Assembly: GCF_020873915.1 (NCBI RefSeq)
Contig: NZ_JAHWGP010000005.1
Location: forward strand, 220,425 to 284,424
Reading direction: 5' to 3'
DNA length: 64,000 nt
DNA from: Streptomyces sp. DH5
GTDB lineage: Bacteria > Actinomycetota > Actinomycetes > Streptomycetales > Streptomycetaceae
In this document: one piece after another, positions 38,091 to 47,912 of the stretch
How the letters are laid out: the number at the start of each line of letters is the position of its first letter
Numbering within the stretch: the first letter of the stretch is position 1
The notes under the pieces: generated by a model
Told to the model about the DNA's origin: nothing
Database searches by the model: none
What the model saw: only the letters and a program-made list of their open reading frames with translations
Made by a program: the position numbers and the translations under genes

Positions 38091-38960
38091 ATGGACGCCA
38101 TGAGCGCTGCGAAGTACGCCGAGCTGGGGACGTTCCTGCGTTCGCGGCGGGAACGCATCCGCCCGGCCGACGTCGGCCTTCCGGCCGGACCCAGGCGCCG
38201 GGTGCCCGGACTGCGCCGCGAGGAGGTGGCCCAGCTCGCCGGGGCTTCGGTGGACTACTACAACGAACTGGAGCGCGGGGCCGGGTCCCAGCCGTCCGAG
38301 CAGATGATCGCCGCGCTGGCGAGGGCGCTGCGGCTGAGCGCCGACGAGCGTGACTACCTGTACCGTCTGGCGGACCGTCCGGTGCCCGTGCACGGGGGGC
38401 CCGCCTCGCACGTCCACCCCGGCATGCTGGACCTCCTCGGCCGTCTGACCTCGACACCGGCGCAGGTGATCACCGACCTGCACGTCACCCTCGTGCAGAA
38501 TCCGCTCGCGGTGGCGCTGCTCGGGGACCAGTCCGGTTTCCGGGGGCCCCGGGCCAGCTTCGTCCACCGGTGGTTCACCGAGCCCGTGGCCCGGGAGCTG
38601 TATCCGGAGGCCGACCACGAGAGGCAGTCCCGCTCGTTCGTCGCGGATCTGCGGGCCGCCGCCGCGCGGAGGGACGCCAGGGACCCCGAGGCCGGGTCGA
38701 TGATCCGTACGCTGCTCGCCGTCTCACCGGAGTTCGCCGCGCTGTGGGCCGAGCACGACGTGGCCTTCCGGCGGGACGACCGGAAACGGCTCGTCCACCC
38801 CGTGCTCGGCCCGATCGAGGTCAACTGTCTGCACCTGTTCAGCGAGGACGGGCGCCAGCGGCTGCTGTGGTTCACCCCGGCCGTCGGCACGGACAGCGCG
38901 GGGCTGCTGGATCTGCTGACGGTGGTCGGGACGCAGGAGGTCGCCGAGCCGTCGGGCTGA
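38091..38960 (+). CDS. XRE-family regulator with MmyB-like ligand domain
   Basis: A 289-residue regulator. The N-terminal helix-turn-helix (RREEVAQLAGASVDYYNELERG, about residues 45-66) is of the HTH_31 type, and the rest resembles the MmyB-like ligand-binding domain (PNPLAVALLGDQ-type segment and a Trp/His-rich middle). ATG 38091 and ATG 38100 are both in frame with no ribosome site. It probably controls the SDR-tautomerase pair and itself through the palindrome at 38046-38066. Confidence 0.85.
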   Translation: MDAMSAAKYAELGTFLRSRRERIRPADVGLPAGPRRRVPGLRREEVAQLAGASVDYYNELERGAGSQPSEQMIAALARALRLSADERDYLYRLADRPVPVHGGPASHVHPGMLDLLGRLTSTPAQVITDLHVTLVQNPLAVALLGDQSGFRGPRASFVHRWFTEPVARELYPEADHERQSRSFVADLRAAAARRDARDPEAGSMIRTLLAVSPEFAALWAEHDVAFRRDDRKRLVHPVLGPIEVNCLHLFSEDGRQRLLWFTPAVGTDSAGLLDLLTVVGTQEVAEPSG

Positions 38961-39110
38961 CGCCCTCCCCGGGCGCGCCCGGCCGTCGGAGACCGGAGGG
39001 TCCCCGACGGGGTCACCGCGACCGTCCCGCGTCCCGCCTGCCGTCACGCCGATCGTCCCGGAACGCGCCGCCCGTGCCCGTACGGTGCCGGCAGCGCGTT
39101 CACCCGTGCG

Positions 39111-40834
<1,724 letters not shown>

Positions 40835-41713
40835 ATGTCAACGCCTGCTCCGGATCCGGCCCTCGTCCACTTCGGCCGGGACGGTCTGCGTCCGTTCGGT
40901 ACGGCCGGATCCTACGGGGTGCGGATGCCCGAGACCGCACGGACGCTGCTGACGGAGGTCGGCGTGCCCGTGCACGTGCCGCCGTACTTCCGTGCCGCCG
41001 CCGACGGGGACGCGCTCCCCCTGGGGGTGTTCGCGGGCCAGCGGGGGCGGGAGCGTCCGCCCGCGGAGCTGGAGAACTGGGCACGGCTCGGGGACGACGG
41101 ACTGGCGCAGCTGTGCGTGCGGCCGGACGGCGCGGTGCAGGCGGTGTTCCTCGGGGCCGAGGAGGACGACATGTTCGTGAACACGAACCCCGCCGCGCTC
41201 AACGCCGGCCTGGCCGTCCTCGACCGCGTGCTCCCGGTGATCGCGGCGTCCTCGGATCTGCCGGAAGCCGCCGCGGCCTTCCGGGAGCTGAACGAGGAAC
41301 TGCGGAGGAACGACGCGGCGGCGTTCGAGGAGCGGGAGAGCTGGTGGCCACGCGTGCTCGACGACGTACGCCACACCCTGAACTTCCCGTTCTCCGCCGC
41401 CTTCGAGTACCTCGACGACGCAGGCCGGAAGCAGATCACCACCGGGGCGACCGGGCCGGGGCGCGCGCATCCGGAGGAGACCGTCTGGCGGAGGCTGCAA
41501 CGGGAGGGCGTGGCGGCGGAGCGGGTGCGGCGGGTGTACACCGAGCTCGCACCGTGCATGATGCCGGGCCACTACTGCGCGGCGTGGATGCACCGGGCCT
41601 TCCCGTCAGCGGAGTTCACCCACGGCTTCGACTACGGGTCCGAGGCGGCCTCCCGCGAGGCGGGGATCAAGGAGCTCATCACGTACGCGGCCGAGCGGGC
41701 GGAGCGGAGGTGA
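40835..41713 (+). CDS. SUKH-4 domain fused to a deaminase-fold domain
   Basis: A 292-residue protein. Residues about 1-170 look like a SUKH-4 immunity domain (LTEVGVPVHVPPYF, then AVFLGAEEDDMFVNTNPAAL). Residues about 185-292 look like a nucleic acid/nucleotide deaminase of the polymorphic-toxin class: a His-Pro-Glu motif at H212 and a P-Cys-x6-Cys motif (C241, C248), which are the zinc ligands and active-site Glu of that fold. No secretion signal is seen. ATG 40835 has GAGG 6 nt upstream. Its stop overlaps the next gene. It may be an immunity-linked enzyme, a chaperone or a decoy. Confidence 0.75.
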   Translation: MSTPAPDPALVHFGRDGLRPFGTAGSYGVRMPETARTLLTEVGVPVHVPPYFRAAADGDALPLGVFAGQRGRERPPAELENWARLGDDGLAQLCVRPDGAVQAVFLGAEEDDMFVNTNPAALNAGLAVLDRVLPVIAASSDLPEAAAAFRELNEELRRNDAAAFEERESWWPRVLDDVRHTLNFPFSAAFEYLDDAGRKQITTGATGPGRAHPEETVWRRLQREGVAAERVRRVYTELAPCMMPGHYCAAWMHRAFPSAEFTHGFDYGSEAASREAGIKELITYAAERAERR

Positions 41714-43398
41714 GCGGTGACGCGTGGGCGCGGCCGGCGGAGGGCCGGGAGCCGGCCGCTGCCGCGCTGCTGGCGTGGCTGGCGGACCCGGAGGCGCCCC
41801 GTCTGTGCGTGGTGTCCGGCGGCGCGGGGTGCGGGAAGTCCGCGCTGCTCGCCTGGCTGGTGGCGCACGGGACCCGTGCGGCGACCGCACCGGCGCGGCG
41901 GGTGCACGCGTTCGCGCCCCTGGCCGGGCAGGGGGTACGGGGCACGACGTGGACGCTGGCCGAACAGCTCGGCGTGGTGGCCCGGGCGCCGGGGGAACTG
42001 CTCGCGGCCCTGGCCGCCGACGGGCGTCGCACCGTCGTCGTACTGCCCGATCTGCACGCCGCCGCGGACGCCGGGGCCGTGGCCCGGCTGGCCGCTGACC
42101 TGGCCGGGCTGGAGCACGTACGCCTGATCGTGGAGACGCGGACCGGTCATGACGCGACGGCGCTGCTCGCCGGGTGCGCGCCCGCGGTGCTGGACCTCGA
42201 CGAGGACCGCTGGACGGACCCGGTCCGCCGTGCCGCGTGGCGTGCCGCGCGGACCGCCCCGGACCGTCATCCGGCCGGCCGGGGGCCGGACGGCACGGAC
42301 ACGGCCCCGCTGGACCTCGACGACCCGGCCGTCGTCTGCACGGCGGACCCGGTGCGGGTCACCGCCGCGTACGAGGCAGGCGCGGGCGGGAACGGGGACC
42401 TGCGGGCGGCCTGGCTGCGGGCCGGGCAGTCACTCGTGCGCGACCAGTCCCCCGCCGGGCGGGCCCTCGTCCTGCTGACCGCTCTGGGTGACGGCGCAGA
42501 CCCGCGGCTGAGGCCCGCGCTGGCCGAGCTCGCGGCGGGCGAGCCCTGGAAGCCGGTCTGGTCCCGGACGCGCGGGGACGTCACTCCGCCCTGGCCCGGC
42601 CCCGCCCTCGCCCTGACCGCGGGTTCCGGCCCGCTGGAGGGCCGCTTCCTGGTGGCCGATCACCGAGGAGTCGTCCGTACCGCCGCGCTCGCCGACGCGG
42701 CCGCCACGGGTCGTCTGTCCCCTCCGGTGCCCGAGGTCACCGCTCTGTGTGCGCTGCCCGACGGCACGGTGTGGGCGCTCGACGGCCAAGGACGTCTGCA
42801 CACACGCCGGTTGCCGACCGCTCGGCGCCCTTCCGGCCTGGCCGCACTGCTCGGGGACGATCCTGCCCCGGGCGAGACGGCCGCCCGTGCCCTCACGGCC
42901 CGGCTGGCGGACGTCCCGGGGTCCGCGCTCGCGGCGTCGGACCGGGCGGCGGCCGCCGGTGACGAGGACGGCGCGGTGCATGTCGTCCCGCTCGACGAGG
43001 GCTCGCCGGGCCCGCACACCGCTCACCTCCACCAGGGGCGGGTCGTCGCCCTGGGGCTGGCCGACGTCCCGATCGGGGACGGCGGGCAGGTGACGCCGCT
43101 GGTGTACAGCGGTGGCGTCGACGGCCGGGTCCGGGTGTGGGCGCCCGGCCGCGAGCCCTTGTCCGCGCCCGTCGCCGAACGGCCCTGCGCCGTGGCCGCC
43201 CTCGGTTGCGCCCTCACCCCTTCGGGGCCGGCGCTGGCGGTCGGCTGGGCGGACGGTCTGATCCAGTACCACCGGACCGGCACGGGCGAGACGCGTGTCT
43301 TCCATCCGGGGCTGCCGGTCAACGCCCTGGCGCTCACCCCCGACGAGGTGGTGGTGGTCGGCACCGACGAGGCGGTGCTCTGCCTGCGAGCACGGTGA
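41710..43398 (+). CDS. P-loop ATPase with C-terminal WD40-like propeller
   Basis: A 562-residue protein with a Walker A GGAGCGKS (37-44) and a Walker B-like RRTVVVLPD about 70 residues on. After a helical middle come at least five or six WD40-like blades (SGGVDGRVRVWAPG, GDEDGAVHVVPL, VGWADGLIQYHR). It resembles a small STAND-type or AAA signalling ATPase. GTG 41710 overlaps the stop of the SUKH-4/deaminase gene by three bases, so the two are co-translated. I infer a link to the toxin locus: it could regulate delivery or act as a defence sensor. No nuclease or protease domain is visible. Confidence 0.72.
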   Translation: MSGDAWARPAEGREPAAAALLAWLADPEAPRLCVVSGGAGCGKSALLAWLVAHGTRAATAPARRVHAFAPLAGQGVRGTTWTLAEQLGVVARAPGELLAALAADGRRTVVVLPDLHAAADAGAVARLAADLAGLEHVRLIVETRTGHDATALLAGCAPAVLDLDEDRWTDPVRRAAWRAARTAPDRHPAGRGPDGTDTAPLDLDDPAVVCTADPVRVTAAYEAGAGGNGDLRAAWLRAGQSLVRDQSPAGRALVLLTALGDGADPRLRPALAELAAGEPWKPVWSRTRGDVTPPWPGPALALTAGSGPLEGRFLVADHRGVVRTAALADAAATGRLSPPVPEVTALCALPDGTVWALDGQGRLHTRRLPTARRPSGLAALLGDDPAPGETAARALTARLADVPGSALAASDRAAAAGDEDGAVHVVPLDEGSPGPHTAHLHQGRVVALGLADVPIGDGGQVTPLVYSGGVDGRVRVWAPGREPLSAPVAERPCAVAALGCALTPSGPALAVGWADGLIQYHRTGTGETRVFHPGLPVNALALTPDEVVVVGTDEAVLCLRAR

Positions 43399-43469
43399 CG
43401 GCCCGTCACTCCCCGCACCGGATCCCCACCACCATCACCATGGCCGTACACCTTTGAGATTGACGAACA

Positions 43470-43491
43470 CTCACTCGATCGCAAGAGTGAG
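43470..43491. promoter_or_regulatory. Inverted repeat upstream of the toxin gene
   Basis: Seven-base arms CTCACTC (43470-43476) and GAGTGAG (43485-43491) with an 8-nt spacer. A TTGACG box at 43460-43465 lies just before, so the repeat may overlap a promoter and bind a repressor. No good -10 was found. Confidence 0.4.
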
Positions 43492-43520
43492 GGGGTTGAT
43501 CCACTGGGGGGATGCGGCGC

Positions 43521-45035
43521 ATGGGGATGAAGCTGCCCGACGAACTCGTCGAGGTACTCGACCTGGTCGGCGTGCAGTGGCCCCAGATCGACGAGGACGA
43601 GGTGCGCGCCTCGGCCAAGGACTACCGCAATCTCGCCGAGGGCATACGGGACGTCATCACCGACGGCAACAAGGCCTGCGCCCACATCGTCGGCGGCCGC
43701 AGCAAGGGCAAGACCGTCAACGCGATCGACCGCCGCTGGGGCCGGCTCACGACCAAGGACCTCACCACGTTCGCGGACGCCCTCGACGACCTGGCCGGAG
43801 CGCTCGACGACTGCGCCGGCTTCGTCGAGGGCTGCAAGATCGCCTGCATCGCCGAGCTCTCCGCTACCGCGGTCACCGCCACCGCGGGAGTCATCGGCAT
43901 GTTCTTCACCTTCGGCGCCAGCGGCGTGCTGAGCGCTGCCGCGGTGGCCGCCTGCCGCATCGCCCTCCACGAGGCCATCGACTACGCGGTCGGAGAGATC
44001 ACCAAGGTCGTCACCGAGAGGATCGAGGCCAAGATCCTCGGGAAGATCGAAGACGTCTTCACCGAACGCCTCGACACCGGTGACGAGGATCCGTCCGGGT
44101 ACGCTCCCGGCGGCTCCGATCTGGCCTACGACCTGGCCATCGAGTTCGACGACTTCGACCGGGCCGCCGGTGACTACGGCACCACCCGCGAGAACTTCGG
44201 CAAGAAGAAGGGCGACCACAAGACCGGGGGCGCCACTCGCCGCGGTGCCGTCAAGAAGGACAGCCGCTTCCACGAACTCGCCACCGTCATGGACAAGTGC
44301 GAGGACGCCGTCGACAAGAAGGTCGACGAAACGCTCGACGTGCTCGAGAAGCACGGCGGCGACATCGGCAAGAGCGGGAAGGACCACAAGGACCAGGAAC
44401 GCAGGACCAAACGGGACGTCGAGGAGTGCGAGGACGTCCGCACCTACCTGCTAAGCACCGATGGCACCGTCCAGCGCCTGGACGCCGACGGCAGACTGCA
44501 CCACCTCGACAACACCGACAAGGACCGTCTGGACGGCGTCCTCGACAACGGCAAGGCCTGGCGCCCGCAGACCCGGCGCGACCAGGCCGACACGGCGGTA
44601 CCCAACACGCACACCGGCAAGGTGCGGTCGACCAAGGTAGATCCCTACGCGGACGAACTCGGGCAGGCCACCCAGCTCGCCCGCTACGCCCGCGACGACT
44701 ACAGCGGGAACAACTACGCCGCGGGCCGGTACGTCGACCCGGACGGCCGGGGGGAGAGCATCCTCGTCGGCTACAGCGACAGGAGCATGCACTCCGAACG
44801 CTCCATCGGCTATCCGCTGCTGCACAACGGGAAGCAGTCGGGCCTCAAAGAGGTCTTCACCGAGCGGGAACCCTGCCAGCTCAAACCCAGCTGTGACCGC
44901 TGGCTGGACCGGCACTTCCCCGAGGCGAGGGCGGTCCACCACACCAACGAGTACGACCAGACGGTCCCACGGCACCGCCGGGACGTGGAGCACCAGCGGT
45001 ACATGAAGGAACTCCAGGAGTCACACGGCCGATAG
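43521..45035 (+). CDS. WXG100-like polymorphic toxin with C-terminal deaminase domain
   Basis: A 504-residue protein. Residues about 1-170 match the WXG100-like/CpnT-type N-terminal domain (MKLPDELVEVLDLVGVQWPQ, DEDEVRASAKDYRNLA) common in actinobacterial type VII-exported toxins, with a hydrophobic stretch near 115-150. A charged Lys/Asp/Glu-rich linker follows. The last 130 residues carry a deaminase fold: His-Ser-Glu at H424 (MHSERSI) and P-Cys-x5-Cys (C452, C458). This fits the XOO_2897-like deaminase toxins. ATG 43521 is 8-9 nt after a G-rich ribosome site; ATG 43512 is in frame. A likely antibacterial effector, with immunity supplied by the next gene. Confidence 0.78.
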   Translation: MGMKLPDELVEVLDLVGVQWPQIDEDEVRASAKDYRNLAEGIRDVITDGNKACAHIVGGRSKGKTVNAIDRRWGRLTTKDLTTFADALDDLAGALDDCAGFVEGCKIACIAELSATAVTATAGVIGMFFTFGASGVLSAAAVAACRIALHEAIDYAVGEITKVVTERIEAKILGKIEDVFTERLDTGDEDPSGYAPGGSDLAYDLAIEFDDFDRAAGDYGTTRENFGKKKGDHKTGGATRRGAVKKDSRFHELATVMDKCEDAVDKKVDETLDVLEKHGGDIGKSGKDHKDQERRTKRDVEECEDVRTYLLSTDGTVQRLDADGRLHHLDNTDKDRLDGVLDNGKAWRPQTRRDQADTAVPNTHTGKVRSTKVDPYADELGQATQLARYARDDYSGNNYAAGRYVDPDGRGESILVGYSDRSMHSERSIGYPLLHNGKQSGLKEVFTEREPCQLKPSCDRWLDRHFPEARAVHHTNEYDQTVPRHRRDVEHQRYMKELQESHGR

Positions 45036-45072
45036 CATCGGTCCCGCCCGCGACGAAGCACGAAGGTCCCCC

Positions 45073-45627
45073 ATGAGTTTCGCAGTCTCCGCAGACGAAC
45101 TGCTCAGCGCGTTCGGCCTGACCGGTGTCGTGTACTTCCCCCGCCACCACGGCCCGGGCAACCGTCTCGACCCCCGCACGGCGGACTTCCTCAGCGGGGT
45201 CGGCCTCCCGGACGAGACGTACTTCATGTCGAAGGCCGGTGTCGGCCAGGAGGAGTCGATCGGCCTGGCGGAGTGGTTCGGACCCGAGGACGGCACCCTG
45301 CCCGCGGAATGCCGCACCTGGCTGGTGCTGGCCCACTTCGCCGCCTCGCTCCTCGCCCTCGACCCGGAGAGCGGAAAGGTGTACGCGTTCGGCGAGGGCG
45401 AGCCCCTGGACGCCTACACGCAGCTGCACCGCGACGTGGAGTCCCTCGCCTACGCCCTGCTTCTGTTCAAGCGGTTCGAGCAGGAGCCGGAGGACGACGC
45501 GGACGGCGTCGACGAGCGGCTGGACCGGCTGCGTGCGCGGATCGAGGCATTCGATCCCCTTCCCTTCGAGGACGAGCAGTCCCAGTGGGCCCTCGTCCTC
45601 GACGAGGTCGCCGAAGGCGTCTGGTGA
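45073..45627 (+). CDS. SUKH-4 family immunity protein
   Basis: A 184-residue acidic protein with the SUKH-4 pattern: an N-terminal FLSGVGLPDETYFMSK, a central FAASLLALDPESGKVYAFGEGE and a C-terminal helical part. SUKH proteins neutralise nuclease and deaminase toxins by direct binding. It lies 37 bp after the toxin gene in the same direction, the usual toxin-immunity order. I infer that it protects against the preceding deaminase. Confidence 0.82.
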   Translation: MSFAVSADELLSAFGLTGVVYFPRHHGPGNRLDPRTADFLSGVGLPDETYFMSKAGVGQEESIGLAEWFGPEDGTLPAECRTWLVLAHFAASLLALDPESGKVYAFGEGEPLDAYTQLHRDVESLAYALLLFKRFEQEPEDDADGVDERLDRLRARIEAFDPLPFEDEQSQWALVLDEVAEGVW

Positions 45628-45728
45628 GGCGAGCCGCCGTCGGCGTCGGCGCACCGCCCCGGTGCCGGATATCGTGGCGGCCCACGGCACTCGCAGCCCA
45701 ACTCCCGTGTGTGACAAGGGGAATCACG

Positions 45729-46553
45729 GTGGACCAGCAGAACCCCGGTACGGACGGCGCTCCCGTACACATCGACACCAGCAAGCCGCATCCCGCGCGG
45801 ATGTACGACTGGTTCCTCGGCGGCAAGGACAACTACCCGGTGGACGAGGAGCTGGGCCGGCAGCTCGTGGGATTCGCGCCGGTCATTCCGGTCATGGCGC
45901 GGATGAACCGGGCGTTCATGCACCGGGCCACCCGCTGGGTCGCGGACCAGGGAGTGCGCCAGTTCATCGACATCGGAACCGGCATCCCGACGGAGCCGAA
46001 CCTGCACCAGGTGGCGCAGGGCGTCGCCCCCGACGCCCGGGTCGTGTACTGCGACAACGACCCGATCGTCCTCGTCCACGCCGAGGCGCTGCTGCGGGGC
46101 ACGCCCGAGGGGGTGGTCGACTACGTGCAGGCGGACGCCCGTGACACCGGCGCCATCATCGAGCAGGCGCGCAAGACGCTCGACTTCGAGCGGCCCGTCG
46201 CGCTGTCGCTGATCGCGCTGCTGCACTTCATCAGCGACGAGGACGGGGCGTATGAGTTGGTGGAGCGGCTCAAGGAGGAACTGGCGCCGGGCAGTTACCT
46301 GGTCATGTCGCACCTCACGCCCGACTTCCACCCGGAGGAGGCGTCGAAGAAGGTCGTCGACCTCTACCGGGCGGGCGGACTCGCCATGGACATGCGCAGC
46401 CGGGAGCGGTTCGCCCGGTTCTTCGAGGGGCTCGAGGTCGTCGACCCGGGCATGGTGGCCGCGGAGGCGTGGCACCCCGAACTCGGTGAGCCGGTGCCGG
46501 GGCAGGAGGGCGTCCTCAGCGGCGCCTACGTGGCGGTGGCCCGCAAGGCCTGA
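45729..46553 (+). CDS. SAM-dependent methyltransferase (DUF574 family)
   Basis: A 274-residue protein of a family greatly expanded in Streptomyces. The signature SKPHPARMYDWFLGGKDNYPVD at the N-terminus is followed by the SAM-binding FIDIGTGIPTEPNLHQ and a Rossmann-type domain. The substrate is not known. GTG 45729 has AAGGGGA at good spacing. It lies about 100 bp after the immunity gene and ends before a terminator shared with the xylanase gene. It may be an unrelated neighbour. Confidence 0.85.
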   Translation: MDQQNPGTDGAPVHIDTSKPHPARMYDWFLGGKDNYPVDEELGRQLVGFAPVIPVMARMNRAFMHRATRWVADQGVRQFIDIGTGIPTEPNLHQVAQGVAPDARVVYCDNDPIVLVHAEALLRGTPEGVVDYVQADARDTGAIIEQARKTLDFERPVALSLIALLHFISDEDGAYELVERLKEELAPGSYLVMSHLTPDFHPEEASKKVVDLYRAGGLAMDMRSRERFARFFEGLEVVDPGMVAAEAWHPELGEPVPGQEGVLSGAYVAVARKA

Positions 46554-46585
46554 GCCCGTGCGGAGTGAGCGCGTGCGGAGTGAGC

Positions 46586-46620
46586 GGACGGGGCCTCCCC
46601 CATCAGGGGCGGCCCCGTCC
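46586..46620. terminator. Hairpin between convergent methyltransferase and xylanase genes
   Basis: Ten-base arms (46586-46595 and 46611-46620) with an inner cccc/gggg stem. It lies between the stop at 46553 and the xylanase stop at 46628 and could serve both strands. A short direct repeat (cgtgcggagtgagcg) precedes it. Confidence 0.75.
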
Positions 46621-46627
46621 TGCCTGC

Positions 46628-47815
46628 TCAGCCCTTCACGTGCCCGTGCCCGTGACGCTTCCCGCGCTTCTCGCAGTCGTCCTCCCGGGCCGCTTCCCTC
46701 AGCGTGTCCCGCAGGGCGTGGAAGGCGGGCTTGCGCTCGTACGCGTCGGTCATGACGGTGGCGTGACCCTCACCCTCGAAGAACACCGGGACCCACGAGT
46801 ACTTGTCGGTGAAGCCCCAGATGGTGAACGAGTTGCAGCCGTCGACGGCCAGGCACGCCTGGAGCGTCCGCTGGTAGTAGTCGGCCTGCTTCTTCTGCTG
46901 CTCCGCGGTGGGTTCACCGCTCTCCGGCAGGTCCATGCGCACGTCGAGCTCGGTGACGGCGGTCTCCAGGCCGAGCGCGTCGAACCGGCTGAGGTTGTCC
47001 TCCAGGTCATCCGGGAAGCCGTAGCGCGTGCTCAGGTGGCCCTGTACGGAGAAGCCGTCGACCGGGACGCCCTGCCGGAGCAGGTCCTGGACGAGGGTGT
47101 AGTAGGCGTCGCTCTTGGCGTTGACGCTCTCGACGTTGTAGTCGTTGAAGAACAGCTTCGCCTTGGGGTCGGCCTTGTGGGCCCAGCGGAACGCGTCGGC
47201 GACGATGCCCGGTCCCAGTTCGCGGATCCAGATGTTGTCCTGGGTGCGCAGGTTGCCCTGCTCGTCGAAGATCTCGTTCGCGACGTCCCACTGCTGGATC
47301 TTGCCGGCGTAGCGGCCGACGACGGTGGTGATGTGCTCGCGCAGGATGCCGCGCAGCTCCGCCTTCGAGAAGTCGCCCTGCTCCAGCCACTCGGGGTTCT
47401 GGCTGTGCCACAGCAGGGTGTGGCCGCGTACGACCTGCTTGTTGTGCCGGGCGAAGTCGACGATCGCGTCGGCCTGCTCGAAGTCGTAGCGGTTCCGCTC
47501 GGGGTGGATGTGGTCCCACTTCATCTGGTTCTCGGGTGAGACCGAGCTGAACTGGCGGCCCAGGACCTTCCGGTACTCCTTGTCGTACGTGAAGGGGTCC
47601 GGGTAGTCCTGCTCCAGGTGGTGGCCGCCGCCGGCGACGGCGGAACCCACGACGAAGCCCTCGGGGGCGGCCTCCCGCAGCCGGTCGTGCTGGGCGTGGG
47701 GGTGCGGCGCGCCCTTCCGGTCGGCCGCTGGTCCGGCGGCGGCCGAGCCCGTCACGAGCGGCAGCGTCAGGGCGGCGGTGGCGAGGGCCACCGTGGCGAA
47801 ACGAATGGATCTCAT
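46628..47815 (-). CDS. Secreted GH10 endo-1,4-beta-xylanase
   Basis: Cuts xylan, a plant hemicellulose. The 395-residue protein has a Sec signal peptide (MRSIRFATVALATAALTLPL, cleaved near AAAG) and one GH10 barrel: SVSPENQMKWDHIHPE, the acid/base Glu181 in WDVANE, the nucleophile Glu289 in TELDVRM, and FTIWGFTDKYSWVP. The C-terminus is a short basic His-rich tail instead of a carbohydrate-binding module. A perfect inverted repeat at 47847-47874 just upstream is a probable repressor site of the Streptomyces xylanase type. Confidence 0.95.
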   Translation of the reverse strand: MRSIRFATVALATAALTLPLVTGSAAAGPAADRKGAPHPHAQHDRLREAAPEGFVVGSAVAGGGHHLEQDYPDPFTYDKEYRKVLGRQFSSVSPENQMKWDHIHPERNRYDFEQADAIVDFARHNKQVVRGHTLLWHSQNPEWLEQGDFSKAELRGILREHITTVVGRYAGKIQQWDVANEIFDEQGNLRTQDNIWIRELGPGIVADAFRWAHKADPKAKLFFNDYNVESVNAKSDAYYTLVQDLLRQGVPVDGFSVQGHLSTRYGFPDDLEDNLSRFDALGLETAVTELDVRMDLPESGEPTAEQQKKQADYYQRTLQACLAVDGCNSFTIWGFTDKYSWVPVFFEGEGHATVMTDAYERKPAFHALRDTLREAAREDDCEKRGKRHGHGHVKG

Positions 47816-47846
47816 GCGGGGAGTCTCATTCCCATCGTCGGTCTCG

Positions 47847-47874
47847 AATGTTTCGAAAGTGATCTCGAAACATT
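47847..47874. promoter_or_regulatory. Inverted-repeat operator of the xylanase gene
   Basis: Ten-base arms (aatgtttcga and its complement) with an 8-nt spacer, starting 31 bp upstream of the xylanase start. The inner tttcgaaa resembles the GAAA/TTTC repeats described for Streptomyces xylanase promoters. Confidence 0.8.
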
Positions 47875-47912
47875 AGGGATGGGCGGACGCTACGGGTCGG
47901 CCGACCGGCCCG

